Positions 35,306 to 43,910 of a stretch of 64,000 bases of DNA are shown piece after piece. The notes below the pieces were generated by a model. That model ran no database searches and had not been told where the DNA came from. It saw nothing but the letters and a program-made list of their open reading frames with translations. How positions within the stretch are numbered: the first letter of the stretch is position 1; each line of letters begins with the position of its first letter. The DNA is from an uncultured Opitutia bacterium. Its GTDB lineage: Bacteria > Verrucomicrobiota > Verrucomicrobiia > Opitutales > Opitutaceae. The translations under genes and the position numbers were made by a program. The stretch lies in assembly GCA_903827245.1 (NCBI GenBank), contig CAIKHO010000007.1, positions 1 to 64,000 of the forward strand, in the 5' to 3' direction.

Positions 35306-36103
35306 TTATTTCAGCTCGAGCGACTCGATCTGAATCACGATTCCTCCGGAATCGGGCACGTTCTTCGCTGTCCCGGTCACGACGACGGTCTGGCCGGCGT
35401 ATTTCTCGATTTGTTCGGTCTGGAGGAGTTTGCTGACGTCGAGATACGCGAAGCGTACTCCGGCGTCGTCATTGAGCTGGTAATCGTAGGGCCGGCGGGG
35501 CGCGAAGGGTCGGCGGGTCGAAACCAATTTGCCCTGAAACAGCCGGGGAAGGGCGCTGGAACCGCCATCACCCAGGTCAACCATGGGGGCGGGCTTGCCC
35601 GCCTGGCCGGTGGATTCCGCCACGGGCGCGGGACCTGGCAGGCCGGATCCCGCAGCTCCGGCGGGAGTGGTGGCGATCGACGGCAGCGGCGCGGGGACAA
35701 TGCGGATGTAGCCGACGACTTTCTTGTCGAAATGGATCTGGGTCCACTTGGGCAGCAGGCCATCAACCTCCGTCTTGTCGCCCTTTTCCGCCACGGTCAG
35801 AACGGCGGCGCCCGGCTTTGGCTCAAGGTAAATGGGCGCGCCGGGGCGGACATCGAGGCTTTTGGTGATGTCGCTGTTGTTCACGTAGCCTTCGAACGGG
35901 CCGGGCAGCTCGATGGCCATCCAGCCGGCCGGGGTGGTGGAAAGCGCCGCAGTTGTCGCGACCGGGTCGGTGCCAGCCTTGAGATAGGTGAGGGTGGGCG
36001 AGGCGAGATCGGGATTCGAGTGAACCGCGGTGGTCTCGGTCAGCGGCGCGGCGCCGAGCGGAGCCGCCAGCAGGAGAAGTACAGCGAGGATTTTAGTTTT
36101 CAT
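35306..36103 (-). CDS. Secreted protein with SH3-like repeats
   Basis: A 265-residue protein whose ATG at 36103 gives a clear signal peptide ([20 protein letters not shown]). Two SH3b-like segments follow: [20 protein letters not shown] with the nearby [21 protein letters not shown], and [22 protein letters not shown] with [14 protein letters not shown] Pro/Gly-rich linker leads to a C-terminal beta domain ending [16 protein letters not shown] and IQIESLEL, which could be an OB-like fold. It is probably periplasmic. The start overlaps the stop of the pseudouridine synthase gene. No function can be assigned. Confidence 0.75.
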   Translation of the reverse strand: MKTKILAVLLLLAAPLGAAPLTETTAVHSNPDLASPTLTYLKAGTDPVATTAALSTTPAGWMAIELPGPFEGYVNNSDITKSLDVRPGAPIYLEPKPGAAVLTVAEKGDKTEVDGLLPKWTQIHFDKKVVGYIRIVPAPLPSIATTPAGAAGSGLPGPAPVAESTGQAGKPAPMVDLGDGGSSALPRLFQGKLVSTRRPFAPRRPYDYQLNDDAGVRFAYLDVSKLLQTEQIEKYAGQTVVVTGTAKNVPDSGGIVIQIESLELK

Positions 36104-36887
36104 CGTGGTCGGGAAGGGCGGGCGGTGAGGCATCCCGGACGTGGGGCCGGGGGACGCGAAACAGGAGTTCGATCTCCTTCGTAGAAAGTTGCTTCATTGC
36201 GCGCAATGGGATTCCCCGCAGCGGGAAGGCCCCGATCTGGTAACGCCGCAGGCGCTTCACGTCATAGCCGAGGGCAGTGAAAAGCTGCCGAATCTCGCGT
36301 TTCTTGCCGTGATGCATGTGCACATCGAGCTGGGTCGAGGTGCGGGCCGGCGTGGGATTAACGAGGGCGGCATGCTCGACCTTGAGCCGTTCACCATCGA
36401 ACTGAATGCCCTTGAGGAGCAAAGGCACGCGGGCAAATGGGAATGACTGCTTCAGCTCCACGTAATACCGCTTCACCACCACGTTGGAGGGGTGCATGAG
36501 CCGGTGGGCAAGGTCGCCGTCGGTCGTGAGGATCACCAAGCCCTCGCTGTCCTTGTCGAGGCGGCCCGCGCAGAAAAAACGCAGCTTGGCGAATTCCCGC
36601 GGCAGCACGGTGAAGATCGTCTCGTCGTGGTGCGGATCGTCGTTGGAGCAGATGAGGCCGCGCGGCTTGTGCATGGCGAGGGTGATCCGTGGCTGGGCGG
36701 CGGCCCGCACGGACTTGCCGCTGACCGTGACCTTGTCGATCCCCGGCGTGATTTTCTGGCCGAGGGTGGCCCGGGCGCTATTGACCCAGACCTCGCCCTG
36801 CGCGATGAGTGCCTCCGCCGCGCGACGGGAACACACGCCGGAGTCGGCGAGATGCTTCTGCAAACGGATGGGTTCGGCGTCGTTCAT
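36093..36887 (-). CDS. RsuA/RluB-family pseudouridine synthase
   Basis: A 264-residue enzyme. The ATG at 36887 begins an S4 RNA-binding domain (IRLQKHLADSGVCSRRAAEALI) followed by the synthase domain with catalytic Asp in GRLDKDSEGLVILTTDGD and the later HHGKKREIRQLFTALGYDVKRLRR motif. It converts uridine to pseudouridine in rRNA; the RluB (23S) or RsuA/RluE/RluF assignment cannot be fixed by eye. Coupled by overlap to the secreted SH3-like gene downstream. Confidence 0.92.
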   Translation of the reverse strand: MNDAEPIRLQKHLADSGVCSRRAAEALIAQGEVWVNSARATLGQKITPGIDKVTVSGKSVRAAAQPRITLAMHKPRGLICSNDDPHHDETIFTVLPREFAKLRFFCAGRLDKDSEGLVILTTDGDLAHRLMHPSNVVVKRYYVELKQSFPFARVPLLLKGIQFDGERLKVEHAALVNPTPARTSTQLDVHMHHGKKREIRQLFTALGYDVKRLRRYQIGAFPLRGIPLRAMKQLSTKEIELLFRVPRPHVRDASPPALPDHDEN

Positions 36888-36988
36888 CAGGCAAACGGTG
36901 AGTGGGCCGGAAATCCGGCCGGGCTGCAAGCTCGCGCAGTGAAACGGACTTGCCACGCCCGCTCCGTCCCGCTTCATCCGGCGCAGCC

Positions 36989-38152
36989 ATGTCTGTTACT
37001 GCTGACGCCTCCGCTTATTCAAAAGACCACCCGTTTCCGGCCAAGGTCACCGAGAACCGGCTGCTAAACAAGCCGGGCTCGGTCAAGGAAACCCGTCATT
37101 TGGTCGTAAACCTGGCGGGCAGTGGCTTGCGCTACGAGGCGGGCGATTCCCTGGGGGTGTTTGCCTCCAACCGGCCGCAAGAGGTGGATGAGATTCTGCA
37201 GTTACTGGGCGCAACTGGCGACGAGCTGGTGATGCTGCCCAAGGCACCGGCCCCCGTTTCCTTGCGCGAAGCCCTGACCTCCCGGCTCGCCCTGGCCGGT
37301 CCGACGCGGAAGATCGTCGAGAGCCTTGCAGCCAAGGCCACGGGGACGGACGAAAGGGCGAAACTTGCGGGCCTGCTGGCTCCGGAATCGAAGGAGGTGC
37401 TGGCCGCGTTTCTCGAGCAGCGTGCATTTGTCGATTTGCTCGCGGAATTTTCCGGCGCCCGGTTAACGCCCCAGGAGTTCACCGACCATCTGCGTCGCCT
37501 GATGCCCCGGTTGTACTCGATCGCGTCCTCGCCCAAGGTCTACCCCGGCGAGATTCACCTCACGGTCGCGGTCGTGCGCTACCAGACCAACGGCCGGGAT
37601 CGCGTGGGGGTTTGCTCCACCTTCCTCGCGGAACGCGCCCTCGTCGGCATCACCCCGGCACCGGTCTTTGTCTCGCACTCGCATTTTGGCCCGCCGGAGG
37701 ACGGTGCGAAGGACTGCATCATGATCGGGCCCGGGACCGGGATCGCGCCATTCCGGGCGTTCGTGCAGGATCGCGTCGCAAGCGGGGCGAAAGGCCGGAA
37801 CTGGTTGTTTTTCGGCGACCAGCACCGCGCGACGGATTTTCTCTACGAGGACGAATGGCAGCAATGCCTCGCCCAAGGCAGTCTCGCGCGCCTGGACACT
37901 GCATTTTCACGCGACCAGCTGCTCAAGGTCTATGTCCAGGACCGCATGCGGGAAAGCGCGGCCGAGTTGTGGGCATGGCTGCAGGCCGGGGCCTACTTCT
38001 ATGTTTGCGGCGATGCGAAACGCATGGCCAAGGATGTGGACACGGCGCTGCATGATATCGTCATGCAGCAAAGTGGCATGGCCCCGGAGCAAGCGGCCGA
38101 GTATGTGAAGCAGATGAAAAAGGAAAAACGCTACCAGCGTGACGTGTACTGA
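36989..38152 (+). CDS. CysJ-like FAD/NADPH reductase without flavodoxin domain
   Basis: A 387-residue diflavin-reductase module. The start MSVTADASAYSK at 36989 is chosen; the upstream reading overlaps the divergent gene. RLYSIASSPKVYPGEIH binds FAD, GVCSTFLAE is the conserved Cys/Thr loop, IMIGPGTGIAPFRAFVQDR is the NADP pyrophosphate motif, YFYVCGDAKRMAKDVDTAL the NADPH motif, and the chain ends in an aromatic (KRYQRDVY). It matches the C-terminal two-thirds of sulfite reductase flavoprotein alpha or cytochrome P450 reductase but has no FMN domain. It likely passes electrons to a separate flavodoxin, ferredoxin or sulfite reductase. No cysI is in the window. Confidence 0.87.
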   Translation: MSVTADASAYSKDHPFPAKVTENRLLNKPGSVKETRHLVVNLAGSGLRYEAGDSLGVFASNRPQEVDEILQLLGATGDELVMLPKAPAPVSLREALTSRLALAGPTRKIVESLAAKATGTDERAKLAGLLAPESKEVLAAFLEQRAFVDLLAEFSGARLTPQEFTDHLRRLMPRLYSIASSPKVYPGEIHLTVAVVRYQTNGRDRVGVCSTFLAERALVGITPAPVFVSHSHFGPPEDGAKDCIMIGPGTGIAPFRAFVQDRVASGAKGRNWLFFGDQHRATDFLYEDEWQQCLAQGSLARLDTAFSRDQLLKVYVQDRMRESAAELWAWLQAGAYFYVCGDAKRMAKDVDTALHDIVMQQSGMAPEQAAEYVKQMKKEKRYQRDVY

Positions 38153-38241
38153 ACCGGCTGTCCGCCCGGCGGCGCGGATGTTTCCGCTTGTGCTCCTGAT
38201 TCCTGACTCCTGACTTCTGCTTGGTTCCACCATCGATTTTT

Positions 38242-38988
38242 ATGACTTTCAATAATCGCACAGCACTTGTCACCGGAGCGGGTCGTGGCATCGGCAAGGC
38301 CATCGCCGAAACCCTGGCCAGACAGGGTGTCACCGTTATCTGTGTCTCGAAGTCTGCCGATTCCTGCGGCGCGGCCGCCGCGAGCATCGTTGCCGCCGGC
38401 GGCAAAGCGAAGGCACTGGCGGTCGATGTCGCCGATGGCGCGGCCATTGCCAAGGCGGCCGAACAGCTGCTGGGCGAGTTCCCGGTGATCGACATCCTGG
38501 TCAACAATGCGGGCATTACGCGCGACGGACTGCTCTTCCGGATGAGCGAGGACGACTGGGATTCCGTAATCCAGACCAATCTCACCAGCTGCTTTCATTG
38601 GACCAAGCACATTGCCCGGCCGATGGCGCGGGCCCGCTGGGGCCGAATCATCAACATCGCCTCGGTCAGTGGAATCATGGGCAACGCCGGTCAGGCGAAC
38701 TATTCCGCCGCCAAGGCCGGCATGATCGGCCTGACCAAGACGCTCGCCCGGGAGTTCGCGTCCCGCAATGTCACCTCCAACGCGGTGGCCCCGGGGTTCA
38801 TCAAGACCGACATGACGACTGAATTCGTGAACAACGCCGAGGTTTCGGCCAAGATCCTCGAAACGGTCCCCCTCAAGCGTTTTGGGGAGGCGGCCGATAT
38901 CGCGAACATGACGGCTTTTCTATGCTCCGAAGAAGCGGGATACATTACCGGTCAAGTTTTTACCGTTGACGGCGGCATGACGATGTGA
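38242..38988 (+). CDS. fabG: 3-oxoacyl-ACP reductase
   Basis: A 248-residue classical [24 protein letters not shown] binds [16 protein letters not shown] is the NNAG motif, [19 protein letters not shown] and [17 protein letters not shown] give Ser, Tyr and Lys. It reduces 3-oxoacyl-ACP in fatty-acid elongation. The ATG at 38242 is the normal start. It heads a fabG-acpP-fabF cluster. A short CTGATTCCTGACTCCTGACT-like repetitive tract lies in the gap before it. Confidence 0.94.
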   Translation: MTFNNRTALVTGAGRGIGKAIAETLARQGVTVICVSKSADSCGAAAASIVAAGGKAKALAVDVADGAAIAKAAEQLLGEFPVIDILVNNAGITRDGLLFRMSEDDWDSVIQTNLTSCFHWTKHIARPMARARWGRIINIASVSGIMGNAGQANYSAAKAGMIGLTKTLAREFASRNVTSNAVAPGFIKTDMTTEFVNNAEVSAKILETVPLKRFGEAADIANMTAFLCSEEAGYITGQVFTVDGGMTM

Positions 38989-39017
38989 ACCCTCCAAATC
39001 ACCCGAATTTACCATCC

Positions 39018-39281
39018 ATGGCCGACCAAAAAACCATCGAACAGCGCGTCAAAGAGATTATCGTTAACCAGCTTAATGTTAACGAGGAGCAAATCACACC
39101 CACGGCTTCATTTCTCGACGATCTTGGCGCAGATTCGCTCGACACCGTCGAGTTGATCATGGCTTTTGAGGAGGAGTTCAAGGACGAGATTAAGGGCGAA
39201 ATTCCCGAGTCCGATGCCGAAAAACTCCAGACGGTCGGCCAAGTGATCGACTATATCAAGGGCAAGGCGGGAGCCAAATAA
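39018..39281 (+). CDS. acpP: Acyl carrier protein
   Basis: An 87-residue acidic helix bundle with the 4'-phosphopantetheine attachment serine S40 in [20 protein letters not shown]. The start [10 protein letters not shown] at 39018 is preferred to an in-frame extension beginning inside the fabG stop region. It carries growing acyl chains for fatty-acid synthesis. A terminator-like hairpin follows before fabF. Confidence 0.97.
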   Translation: MADQKTIEQRVKEIIVNQLNVNEEQITPTASFLDDLGADSLDTVELIMAFEEEFKDEIKGEIPESDAEKLQTVGQVIDYIKGKAGAK

Positions 39282-39304
39282 GTCCGGTTCCCGTTTAGAT
39301 TTTC

Positions 39305-39353
39305 GGCGCCCCGCCCGGCCCACTTGTGGGGTTGCGGCCGGAGCGCCTTTTTT
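39305..39353 (+). terminator. Intrinsic terminator between acpP and fabF
   Basis: GGCGC (39305-39309) pairs with GCGCC (39343-39347), and CCGGCC (39315-39320) pairs with GGCCGG (39336-39341), making a long GC stem followed by six T (39348-39353). It would end or attenuate transcription after acpP, about 40 bases before the fabF start. Confidence 0.75.
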
Positions 39354-39394
39354 GTTCTTGGAAGCGACCTGATTGCCACGCCGTACCACCACAA

Positions 39395-40648
39395 ATGGAA
39401 ACGTCATCCCCGGTCCCCCGTCGCGTCGTTATCACGGGCTTGGGCGTGGTTCATGGGCTCGGCCATGACGTCGAGGCATTCTGGGCCAGCTTGTTGGCGG
39501 GACGGCCCGGCGTTGACCGTGTGACGCATTTCGATCCCCGTGATTTCGCCTGCCAGATCGGCGCCGAGGTGCGCGACTGGGATGTCACGCAGCACATGGA
39601 TGCGAAGGAGGCGCGGCGCAATGACCGCTACACCCACTTTGGGTTTGTCGCCGCCAAACAGGCCGTGCGCGATTCCGGGCTGGAGATGAACGGGGAGGAT
39701 GGGGATCGCGTGGGGGTTATCATCGGTTCCGGCATTGGCGGCATGCTCACCTATGAGACGCAGCTCAAGGTCCTTTTCGAGCGGGGTCCGCGCAAGGTTT
39801 CCCCGTTCACTATTCCGTCCCTCATCGGCAACATGTGCTCGGGTCTTGTTGCCATAGAATTTGGCGCGCGGGGACCGAATTTCGGCGTGGTCTCCGCCTG
39901 TGCCACGGCTTCGCATGCCTTGGGCGAGGCGGCGCATACCATCAGGCGTGGCGATGCCGATGTCATGATTGCAGGCGGCAGCGAGGCGGCGATCACGCCT
40001 TTTTCCTACGCCAGCTTTTGCTCGATGAAGGCCATGAGCACGCGCAATGACGATCCGGCGCATGCGAGCCGCCCGTTTGATGCGCAGCGCGACGGCTTTG
40101 TCATGGGCGAGGGAGCGGGTGTGCTGGTGCTCGAATCACTGGAGCACGCGCAGGCCCGGGGTGCCCGAATCTATTGCGAACTCGCCGGCTATGCGGCGAC
40201 CTGCGACGCCTTTCATATCACGCAGCCTGACCCGGAGGGCAAGGGGCTCTCGATGGCCATGAAGCGCGCGCTGGCCAGCGCCGGGGTCGAGCCCGGACAG
40301 ATCGACTACATCAATGCCCATGGCACCAGCACGCCCTACAACGACAAGTTTGAGACCCTGGCGATCAAGAAGGTTTTCGGCGACCATGCCGCCAAGCTGG
40401 CGATCAGCTCGACCAAGTCCATGACGGGCCATCTGCTGGGTGCGGCAGGGGGCATCGAGTCCGTCATCTGTGCCAAAACCATCCAGACCGGCCGGATTGC
40501 ACCCACCATCAACCTGGTAGAGCCGGACCCGGATTGTGACCTGGATTATGTGCCCAATACGGCCCGGACGGGCAACGTCCGGACAGTCCTGAGCAATAAC
40601 CTGGGTTTCGGCGGCCAGAACGCCGCTGTTGTTTTCCGCGCGCTCTAG
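39395..40648 (+). CDS. fabF: Beta-ketoacyl-ACP synthase II
   Basis: A 417-residue condensing enzyme starting METSSPVPRRVVITGLG. The active-site Cys is C169 in VVSACATASHALGEAA; the two His are in NAHGTSTPYND and STKSMTGHLLGAAG; the C-terminal NNLGFGGQNAAVVF is typical. It elongates acyl-ACP with malonyl-ACP. It follows acpP after a terminator-like hairpin and is followed eight bases later by a lytic transglycosylase. Confidence 0.95.
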   Translation: METSSPVPRRVVITGLGVVHGLGHDVEAFWASLLAGRPGVDRVTHFDPRDFACQIGAEVRDWDVTQHMDAKEARRNDRYTHFGFVAAKQAVRDSGLEMNGEDGDRVGVIIGSGIGGMLTYETQLKVLFERGPRKVSPFTIPSLIGNMCSGLVAIEFGARGPNFGVVSACATASHALGEAAHTIRRGDADVMIAGGSEAAITPFSYASFCSMKAMSTRNDDPAHASRPFDAQRDGFVMGEGAGVLVLESLEHAQARGARIYCELAGYAATCDAFHITQPDPEGKGLSMAMKRALASAGVEPGQIDYINAHGTSTPYNDKFETLAIKKVFGDHAAKLAISSTKSMTGHLLGAAGGIESVICAKTIQTGRIAPTINLVEPDPDCDLDYVPNTARTGNVRTVLSNNLGFGGQNAAVVFRAL

Positions 40649-40656
40649 GGGCGGAC

Positions 40657-41172
40657 ATGAAGGCGATCGTGATGTTGTCGGTCGTGCTCGCGCTGAGCGG
40701 GTGCAGCCGTCGTTTGGACCCGGCCGCGACCGTGCAACCTCCAACGCGAACAGAAATTTGGACCGCAATCCAGGCGCCCGCCGCGCGCTACCGGATCGAT
40801 CCGGCGTTTGTCTATGCCTTGGTGGCGGCCGAGTCCAATTTTGACCCGCAGGCCCGCAATGGCAGCGCCTGCGGCCTGCTTCAGCTCAAGCCGGCGGCGT
40901 GGCGGGCCGTGTCGACGGACCCATTTGAACCGGGTGTCTGGGAATGGCGCCGCAACCTTGAGGCCGGAATTGACTACCTCGCCTATTCCCGCAGCTATCT
41001 GCACCGGAAGACCGCGTTCTCTTATCCGCTCCTACTGGCCGCGTTTCACTACGGATTGGATTATGTGGAGGAACGAAATTTCGATGTGGGGAGAATCGCG
41101 GTGCCCGACAATCCCATCTACCGCCGGCTGTGGAAGGAGGACCTTGCGCCCATACCCGTGCCTCAACCCTGA
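40657..41172 (+). CDS. Lipoprotein lytic transglycosylase (SLT domain)
   Basis: A 171-residue protein. The leader MKAIVMLSVVLALSGCSRR ends in a lipobox (LSGC), so it is probably lipid-anchored. The SLT domain has the catalytic Glu in ALVAAESNFDPQARNG followed by SACGLLQLKPAAW, and a later NLEAGIDYLAYS and LLLAAFHYGLDYVE. It cleaves the glycan strands of peptidoglycan. It is short but includes the core motifs. Probably co-transcribed with fabF. Confidence 0.85.
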   Translation: MKAIVMLSVVLALSGCSRRLDPAATVQPPTRTEIWTAIQAPAARYRIDPAFVYALVAAESNFDPQARNGSACGLLQLKPAAWRAVSTDPFEPGVWEWRRNLEAGIDYLAYSRSYLHRKTAFSYPLLLAAFHYGLDYVEERNFDVGRIAVPDNPIYRRLWKEDLAPIPVPQP

Positions 41173-41231
41173 CGGATATTGCAGGACTTCGCGGCTGCCG
41201 GTCGGGCGACACGAGCTTGCCGAAAGGGCAC

Positions 41232-41259
41232 AAAAAACCCACGGCCCAAGACCGTGGGT
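41232..41259 (-). terminator. Rho-independent terminator of rpmB
   Basis: On the minus strand ACCCACGG (41259-41252) pairs with CCGTGGGT (41244-41237) around a seven-base loop and is followed by about six T. It starts 21 bases after the rpmB stop. On the plus strand the same stem lies downstream of the transglycosylase gene but has no T-run. Confidence 0.88.
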
Positions 41260-41279
41260 GGAGAGAGGGAAGGGCGTGC

Positions 41280-41510
41280 TCAGGCCTTCTGGACGAGCCC
41301 GGCCTTGATGGCCTTGACCGAGACCCAGACCCGCTTCGTGCCGCCGTTGGCGGTCTTGATGCGAATCTTCTGCAGGTTCGGCCGGAATTTGCGCTTGGTG
41401 ATGCTCGTCACGTGGGTGCCGATGCCGCCGCTTTTCTTCGACTGGCCCTTGCGATTGATGATGCTGCCCTTGACGGGACGCTTACCGGTGATTGCGCAGA
41501 TTCTAGACAT
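41280..41510 (-). CDS. rpmB: 50S ribosomal protein bL28
   Basis: A 76-residue basic protein starting MSRICAITGKRPVKGSIINRKGQ with the bL28 pattern of GK-rich loops and KRKFRPNLQKIRI. It binds 23S rRNA in the large subunit. It carries a single zinc-type Cys only, so it is the zinc-free form. It has its own terminator and a likely promoter in the AT-richer 77 bases upstream (on the minus strand) toward 41587. Confidence 0.97.
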   Translation of the reverse strand: MSRICAITGKRPVKGSIINRKGQSKKSGGIGTHVTSITKRKFRPNLQKIRIKTANGGTKRVWVSVKAIKAGLVQKA

Positions 41511-41587
41511 GATGATTTCGATTTGATTAAAGGTTAATTAGTAAAGGGCGGCGCAAGGGTGAAGCAAGGGGAATTTTAAATCCGGGA

Positions 41588-42583
41588 TTATTCCCGGCAG
41601 GCATGCAGCACCTGGAATTTCTGGCCGAGGTGGGAGGGGTGCAGGAGCTGGAGGAGGGAGAGTTTTTTCGGACTGAAATCGGCCGCTTCGGCCGAGGAGA
41701 CGCCCGCGATGAAATCGGCGGCATGGCGCACAAAAAAGGACTCCTGCGATTCGATCACGGGCCCGGCAAAGCCTCGCCGGACGAGGGCGCCAGCCAGCCA
41801 GTCCCAGCACACGTGGCAGGTAAGATCCTGTTCGCCCGGGCGGGCGAGCAGATCATTGGATTGGGTGTGCCGGAAGTAAGCCCGGGCTGTGCCGCCGGGA
41901 TAATTTTCCGCGAGTTCGTGGAAGGCCCGGCCATAATCGCAAGCCAGGAAGAGCCCGGTCCATGGAAGCGACGCAATGCGTTCGGCCAGAGCCAATGCAC
42001 CCAGAGGGGCGTCGAAAATGTAACCTTCGGGGGCTGAGGGCGGCAGCAACGGGGACGGAATGGTTTCAAGTTCGATCTCGACGAGCTGGCATGTTTGGAG
42101 GGTGACCCCCAGCTCGATCCATCGGCCACGGCGAAAAACATAGCGGTGAAAGACCTGGGCATCGAACAGCTCGTTCGAAAAGATCACGGACGGACCGGTA
42201 AATTCGAGCGAATCGCCCTGACGCAGGGTGGTTACGGCACCGAAGGGATGGTCGACCCCGGCCAGCACACTGCGCCCGGGCTCGGCGCCGATTTCGATGA
42301 AGGCATATTCTGACGGGTTTCGCCTGCCGAGCAGCGTGACCGTGGCGGCGGAAACGAGTTCGCCGAACAGCGGGCCGCTCGTGCTGGCCGTGAAAAAATC
42401 CGTTCCGGCGCCATAGCCAACGCGCGGCTGCGACCGACGGTAATAGCCAACCGCGGGATGGTAGAGCGCCAATTCCATGAAGCGTGCGAACGTCATGGTT
42501 CCGGCCGGATCCGCGTGCGCGCGGAAGACCCCGAGAAAATCCGCTGCACCGTCCCCGGTCGCTGGTATGGCTGACGAACCCAT
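41588..42583 (-). CDS. MidA/NDUFAF7-family (DUF185) SAM-dependent methyltransferase
   Basis: A 331-residue protein. The N-terminus TFARFMELALYHPAVGYYRR and GTDFFTASTSGPLFGELVS are signatures of DUF185. The SAM motif is YAFIEIGAEPGRSVLAG, followed by IFSNELFDAQVFHRYVF. The mitochondrial relative methylates an arginine of a complex I subunit; the bacterial substrate is not established. The final two-thirds vary more. It is divergent to the C-terminal processing protease gene, with only a few bases between the two starts. Confidence 0.85.
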   Translation of the reverse strand: MGSSAIPATGDGAADFLGVFRAHADPAGTMTFARFMELALYHPAVGYYRRSQPRVGYGAGTDFFTASTSGPLFGELVSAATVTLLGRRNPSEYAFIEIGAEPGRSVLAGVDHPFGAVTTLRQGDSLEFTGPSVIFSNELFDAQVFHRYVFRRGRWIELGVTLQTCQLVEIELETIPSPLLPPSAPEGYIFDAPLGALALAERIASLPWTGLFLACDYGRAFHELAENYPGGTARAYFRHTQSNDLLARPGEQDLTCHVCWDWLAGALVRRGFAGPVIESQESFFVRHAADFIAGVSSAEAADFSPKKLSLLQLLHPSHLGQKFQVLHACRE

Positions 42584-42590
42584 TTACAAA

Positions 42591-43904
42591 ATGAAGCGGA
42601 TGACCACTGTCGGTGGCATGATCAAACGCATTCTTGCGGTCATCGCCGGGGTTTCAGTCGGGTTTGGCCTCACGCTCGCGGCCACGCACTCGGCTCTGGC
42701 CTGGGGATGGTTCGGCCACCGCGACCTTGATCGCTCGTCGGATTACATGCGCGAGGTGCTGCAACTGGTGAATGAGAACTACGTGGATGGCAAGGAAGCC
42801 GATATCGACAAGCTGACCAAATCCGCGCTGCACGGCATGATCGAGTCGCTGGACCCGCACTCGGAGTTTCTCGAGTCGAGCGATTACCGCGAGATGGAGG
42901 AGGAGATGAGCGGGAAGTTCGGCGGCATCGGCATCCAGGTGGAGATCCGCCAAGGCCGCGTTGTGGTCATCGCCCCTATCGCCGGCACGCCGGGCGAACG
43001 CGCCGGCATCCTGCGTGGAGACGAGATTGTGCGCGTGGACGGCAAGCCGGTGGAAAAAGGCGCGACCATGAACGCGGTCGTCGACCAGCTCCGGGGCCTC
43101 CCGCGCACGAAGGTCAACGTGAGTCTCTTCCGTCCCGGGACCGGGAAGACCTTCGACCTGACGCTGGTGCGCGAAATCATCAAGGTTGAAAGCGTGCGCG
43201 ATGTGCACGTGCTGCCGGGAGGAGTGGGCTATCTCCAGCTGACGGAGTTTTCGGAGCACACCGGGGAGGAGTTTGGCCGGGCGCTGGACCGCCTTTTGGC
43301 CGACGGTGCGCAAAGCCTTGTCCTCGACCTGCGAAATAATCCCGGCGGCCTGCTCGATGCGGCGGTGGACGTGGCCGAGCCCTTTTTCCGGAAGGGCGAA
43401 CTCATCGTCTACACTCAGGGCCGCAAGGCGGACGATCGCGATGACTACCGGTCCGAGGCCAAGGGCGAACCGATCAAGCTGCCCATGGCCGTGCTGATCA
43501 ATGCGGGGAGCGCGAGCGCTGCGGAGATCGTCGCCGGGGCGCTCAAGGACACGGGCCGCGCCGTGATTGTCGGCGAGCGCTCCTTTGGCAAGGGCTCCGT
43601 CCAGTCGGTCTTCAAGCTCAAGAACGGCGAGGGCCTGCGCCTGACGACGGCCCGCTATTACACGCCGAGCGGCGTGAGCATCCATGAGAAGGGCATTGAG
43701 CCGCAGGTGGAGGTCGTGATGACGCCCGCCGAGGACAGCAAGCTTCGCCTGCAGCGGGCGCGCTCCGACGTGACCGCCCCGAAGGAATTTGCGGAACGAT
43801 TTGAATTCACCCCGATCGAGGACCGGCAGTTGCAGGCGGCGGTTGACGTCTTGAAGGGGGTCGGGATTTTCGCCGGCCGTCTGGCCGGGCCGGTCATACA
43901 TTGA
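42591..43904 (+). CDS. C-terminal processing peptidase (S41 family)
   Basis: A 437-residue serine protease. Starts at 42591, 42600 or 42618 are possible; 42591 is used, since the signal or anchor helix (IKRILAVIAGVSVGFGLTLA) follows closely in all. A helical N-part contains YMREVLQLVNENYVDG and MIESLDPHSEFL. The PDZ domain holds GIQVEIRQGRVVVIAPIAGTPGERAG. The catalytic Ser is in LINAGSASAAEIVAGALKD and the Lys in GERSFGKGSVQSVFKL. It trims C-termini of periplasmic proteins. The tsaD start follows after six bases. Confidence 0.93.
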   Translation: MKRMTTVGGMIKRILAVIAGVSVGFGLTLAATHSALAWGWFGHRDLDRSSDYMREVLQLVNENYVDGKEADIDKLTKSALHGMIESLDPHSEFLESSDYREMEEEMSGKFGGIGIQVEIRQGRVVVIAPIAGTPGERAGILRGDEIVRVDGKPVEKGATMNAVVDQLRGLPRTKVNVSLFRPGTGKTFDLTLVREIIKVESVRDVHVLPGGVGYLQLTEFSEHTGEEFGRALDRLLADGAQSLVLDLRNNPGGLLDAAVDVAEPFFRKGELIVYTQGRKADDRDDYRSEAKGEPIKLPMAVLINAGSASAAEIVAGALKDTGRAVIVGERSFGKGSVQSVFKLKNGEGLRLTTARYYTPSGVSIHEKGIEPQVEVVMTPAEDSKLRLQRARSDVTAPKEFAERFEFTPIEDRQLQAAVDVLKGVGIFAGRLAGPVIH

Positions 43905-43910
43905 CGCCGG

